This document shows positions 5,353 through 6,534 of a DNA stretch of 6,534 bases, one piece after another; within the stretch, counting starts at the first letter, position 1, and every line of letters begins with the position of its first letter. The notes beneath the pieces were generated by a model. It was given only the letters and a program-made list of their open reading frames with translations. It made no database searches and was not told the DNA's origin. The DNA is from Actinomycetota bacterium (GTDB taxonomy: Bacteria; Actinomycetota; Thermoleophilia; RBG-16-64-13): NCBI GenBank assembly GCA_003157225.1, contig PMIZ01000259.1, forward strand, positions 9,167-15,700, read 5' to 3'. The position numbers and the translations under genes are program-made.

Positions 5353-6534
5353 TCACAGTCTGTCTTGTGTACCGAGCAGTTCGCGAAAGCTGGCTAGCCA
5401 GGCCATCCCGCCCAGCGCGCGCGCCGCTGCCTGAGGGGATGAGAGCACTACCGGGGTGTACTTGCCGCCCAGCTCAAGCGCGCGGCTGTGCACGGGACGG
5501 TCGGGGACGTTGATGATCGGCCTGCCGGTCTCCTCCATGAGTTGAGCCACCCGCGCCAAGATCAACGTCTCCCAAGCCGTGAAGCCTTCGAATTCCCCAT
5601 TTGCCAGGCGTTCACGGCTATCTGCCGTGTACGGGACTCCTAGGATGTTGAGCACCAGCACGGCGTCGAACGCGGCGGAGCGCGCCACCAGTTCGATCGC
5701 CCGCAGGGCCACGTCACCCGAGCCGGCCGCGACCAGGTCGAGGGGATTGCGCTTGCTCCAGAAGGCGGGCAGCAGCTCGTCGAGGGCCGCCACCAGTTCG
5801 GCCGGGACTTCGGGAAGCTCCAATCCGCCCAGTGCCAGGGCGTCGGCTGCCAGGACCCCCGGGCCGCCGCCGTTGGTCAGCACCGCCACCCGGCGACCTT
5901 TGGGCAGGGGCAAGTAGGTAAGACAAGCCCCCATGTCGACCAGTTCCTCGACGCTGCCGCACGTGACCACCCCGGCTTGCCGGGCGGCCGCGGCATATAC
6001 GGCGGCCGATCCTGCCAGGGCACCCGTGTGAGAGGCCGCTGCCTTTCCGCCGGATTCGGTGAGCCCGCCGCGCAGCACGACAACCGGCTTGCACGGAGTG
6101 GTCAGCCGAGCGGCCTCGAGGAAGTGGCGGCCGTCCTCTATACCCTCGAGGTACATCATGATGCCTTCGGTGTGAGGGTCGTCGCGCAGGTAGTCGAGCA
6201 CGTCGAAGGCGCTCACCTGGGCTTCGTTCCCCACGCTGACGAACTTGTCCACGCCGATGCCGCGCCGCTCACAGGTATGCACCACCCCTGGGCCGAGACT
6301 GCCCGACTGGGAGACGAAGCTGAGCTTCCCCTTGGGAGGATGAAGCGCCACGAAGCCGGTGGCATGGAAAGAACGCTCGTTAGAAAGGAGGCCCATGCAG
6401 TTGGGCCCGATTACCGTGATGCCGTACCGACCCGCGATGTCGAGGAGCTCGCGCTCAAGGGCTGCGCCCTCTTCGCCGGTTTCAGAGAAGCCCGCTGCCA
6501 GTACCACGACAGCCCGCACGCCCCTGCGCCCGCA
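5353..6534 (-). CDS. Acyl-CoA synthetase (ADP-forming) alpha subunit, CoA-binding (5' end beyond window)
   Basis: Part of the NDP-forming acyl-CoA synthetase family, which interconverts acyl-CoA, ADP and phosphate with free acid, CoA and ATP in the cytoplasm. The window holds 393 residues and the reading frame is open to the right edge. The first visible residues (CGRRGVRAVVVLAAGFSETG) already lie inside the N-terminal CoA-binding Rossmann domain, so about 80-100 residues are missing; a GTG at 6519 is not the true start. Visible in order: IGPNCMG (about 42-48), the succinyl-CoA ligase-like domain with FVSQSGSLG (about 73-81) and VGNEAQ (about 101-106), then SHTGALAG with H169, matching the histidine phosphorylated in characterised ADP-forming acetyl-CoA synthetases, and NGGGPG (about 221-226). 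It ends without an ATP-grasp domain, so it resembles a stand-alone alpha subunit; a beta partner would have to lie outside the window. Acyl substrate unknown. No obvious terminator follows its TGA. Confidence 0.88.
   Translation of the reverse strand, partial: CGRRGVRAVVVLAAGFSETGEEGAALERELLDIAGRYGITVIGPNCMGLLSNERSFHATGFVALHPPKGKLSFVSQSGSLGPGVVHTCERRGIGVDKFVSVGNEAQVSAFDVLDYLRDDPHTEGIMMYLEGIEDGRHFLEAARLTTPCKPVVVLRGGLTESGGKAAASHTGALAGSAAVYAAAARQAGVVTCGSVEELVDMGACLTYLPLPKGRRVAVLTNGGGPGVLAADALALGGLELPEVPAELVAALDELLPAFWSKRNPLDLVAAGSGDVALRAIELVARSAAFDAVLVLNILGVPYTADSRERLANGEFEGFTAWETLILARVAQLMEETGRPIINVPDRPVHSRALELGGKYTPVVLSSPQAAARALGGMAWLASFRELLGTQDRL

Noticed and set aside
6517..6519. GTG at 6519 as the start of the acyl-CoA synthetase gene
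   Set aside because: The frame is open to the window edge and the residue falls inside the conserved CoA-binding domain, so the gene begins outside the window.

Overview
This window carries one strand's worth of genes: everything supported is on the minus strand. It contains a branched-chain amino acid type (LIV/HAAT family) ABC importer and, upstream of it, the end of an ADP-forming acyl-CoA synthetase alpha-subunit gene. The DNA is GC-rich. The binding protein has a lipobox followed by a long Thr/Ser-rich linker, a style common in Actinomycetota and some other high-GC bacteria. I would place it only as a high-GC bacterium, possibly an actinobacterium; no marker gene settles this.

Reading in the direction of transcription (right to left): (1) 6534-5353, an acyl-CoA synthetase (ADP-forming) alpha subunit lacking its N-terminus at the window edge; (2) 5352-4990, a 363-nt gap with a candidate extended -10 promoter embedded in an operator-like inverted repeat, a possible 8-codon leader peptide and a second short upstream reading frame touching the livH start; (3) 4989-4108, livH, the first permease; (4) 4108-1304, one 934-residue protein joining LivM (second permease), LivG and LivF (the two ATPases), whose start overlaps the livH stop by one base; (5) 1303-1233, a short spacer; (6) 1232-1, the substrate-binding lipoprotein, which runs off the left edge.

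Together livH, the LivM-LivG-LivF fusion and the lipoprotein make a complete importer: the lipoprotein captures ligand outside the membrane, LivH and the LivM domain form the pore, and the LivG and LivF domains hydrolyse ATP. The ligand cannot be read from the sequence. The family carries branched-chain amino acids but also amides, urea, and aromatic or other carboxylic acids. The neighbouring acyl-CoA synthetase makes a carboxylic acid, or an amino acid later broken down to an acyl-CoA, a reasonable guess.

The most notable points are the triple fusion, the repressor-like palindrome over the livH promoter, the Leu/Ile-containing leader frame, and a 16-bp perfect palindrome at the end of the fusion gene. 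I found no mobile element, CRISPR array, tRNA or rRNA, and no clearly new kind of system.
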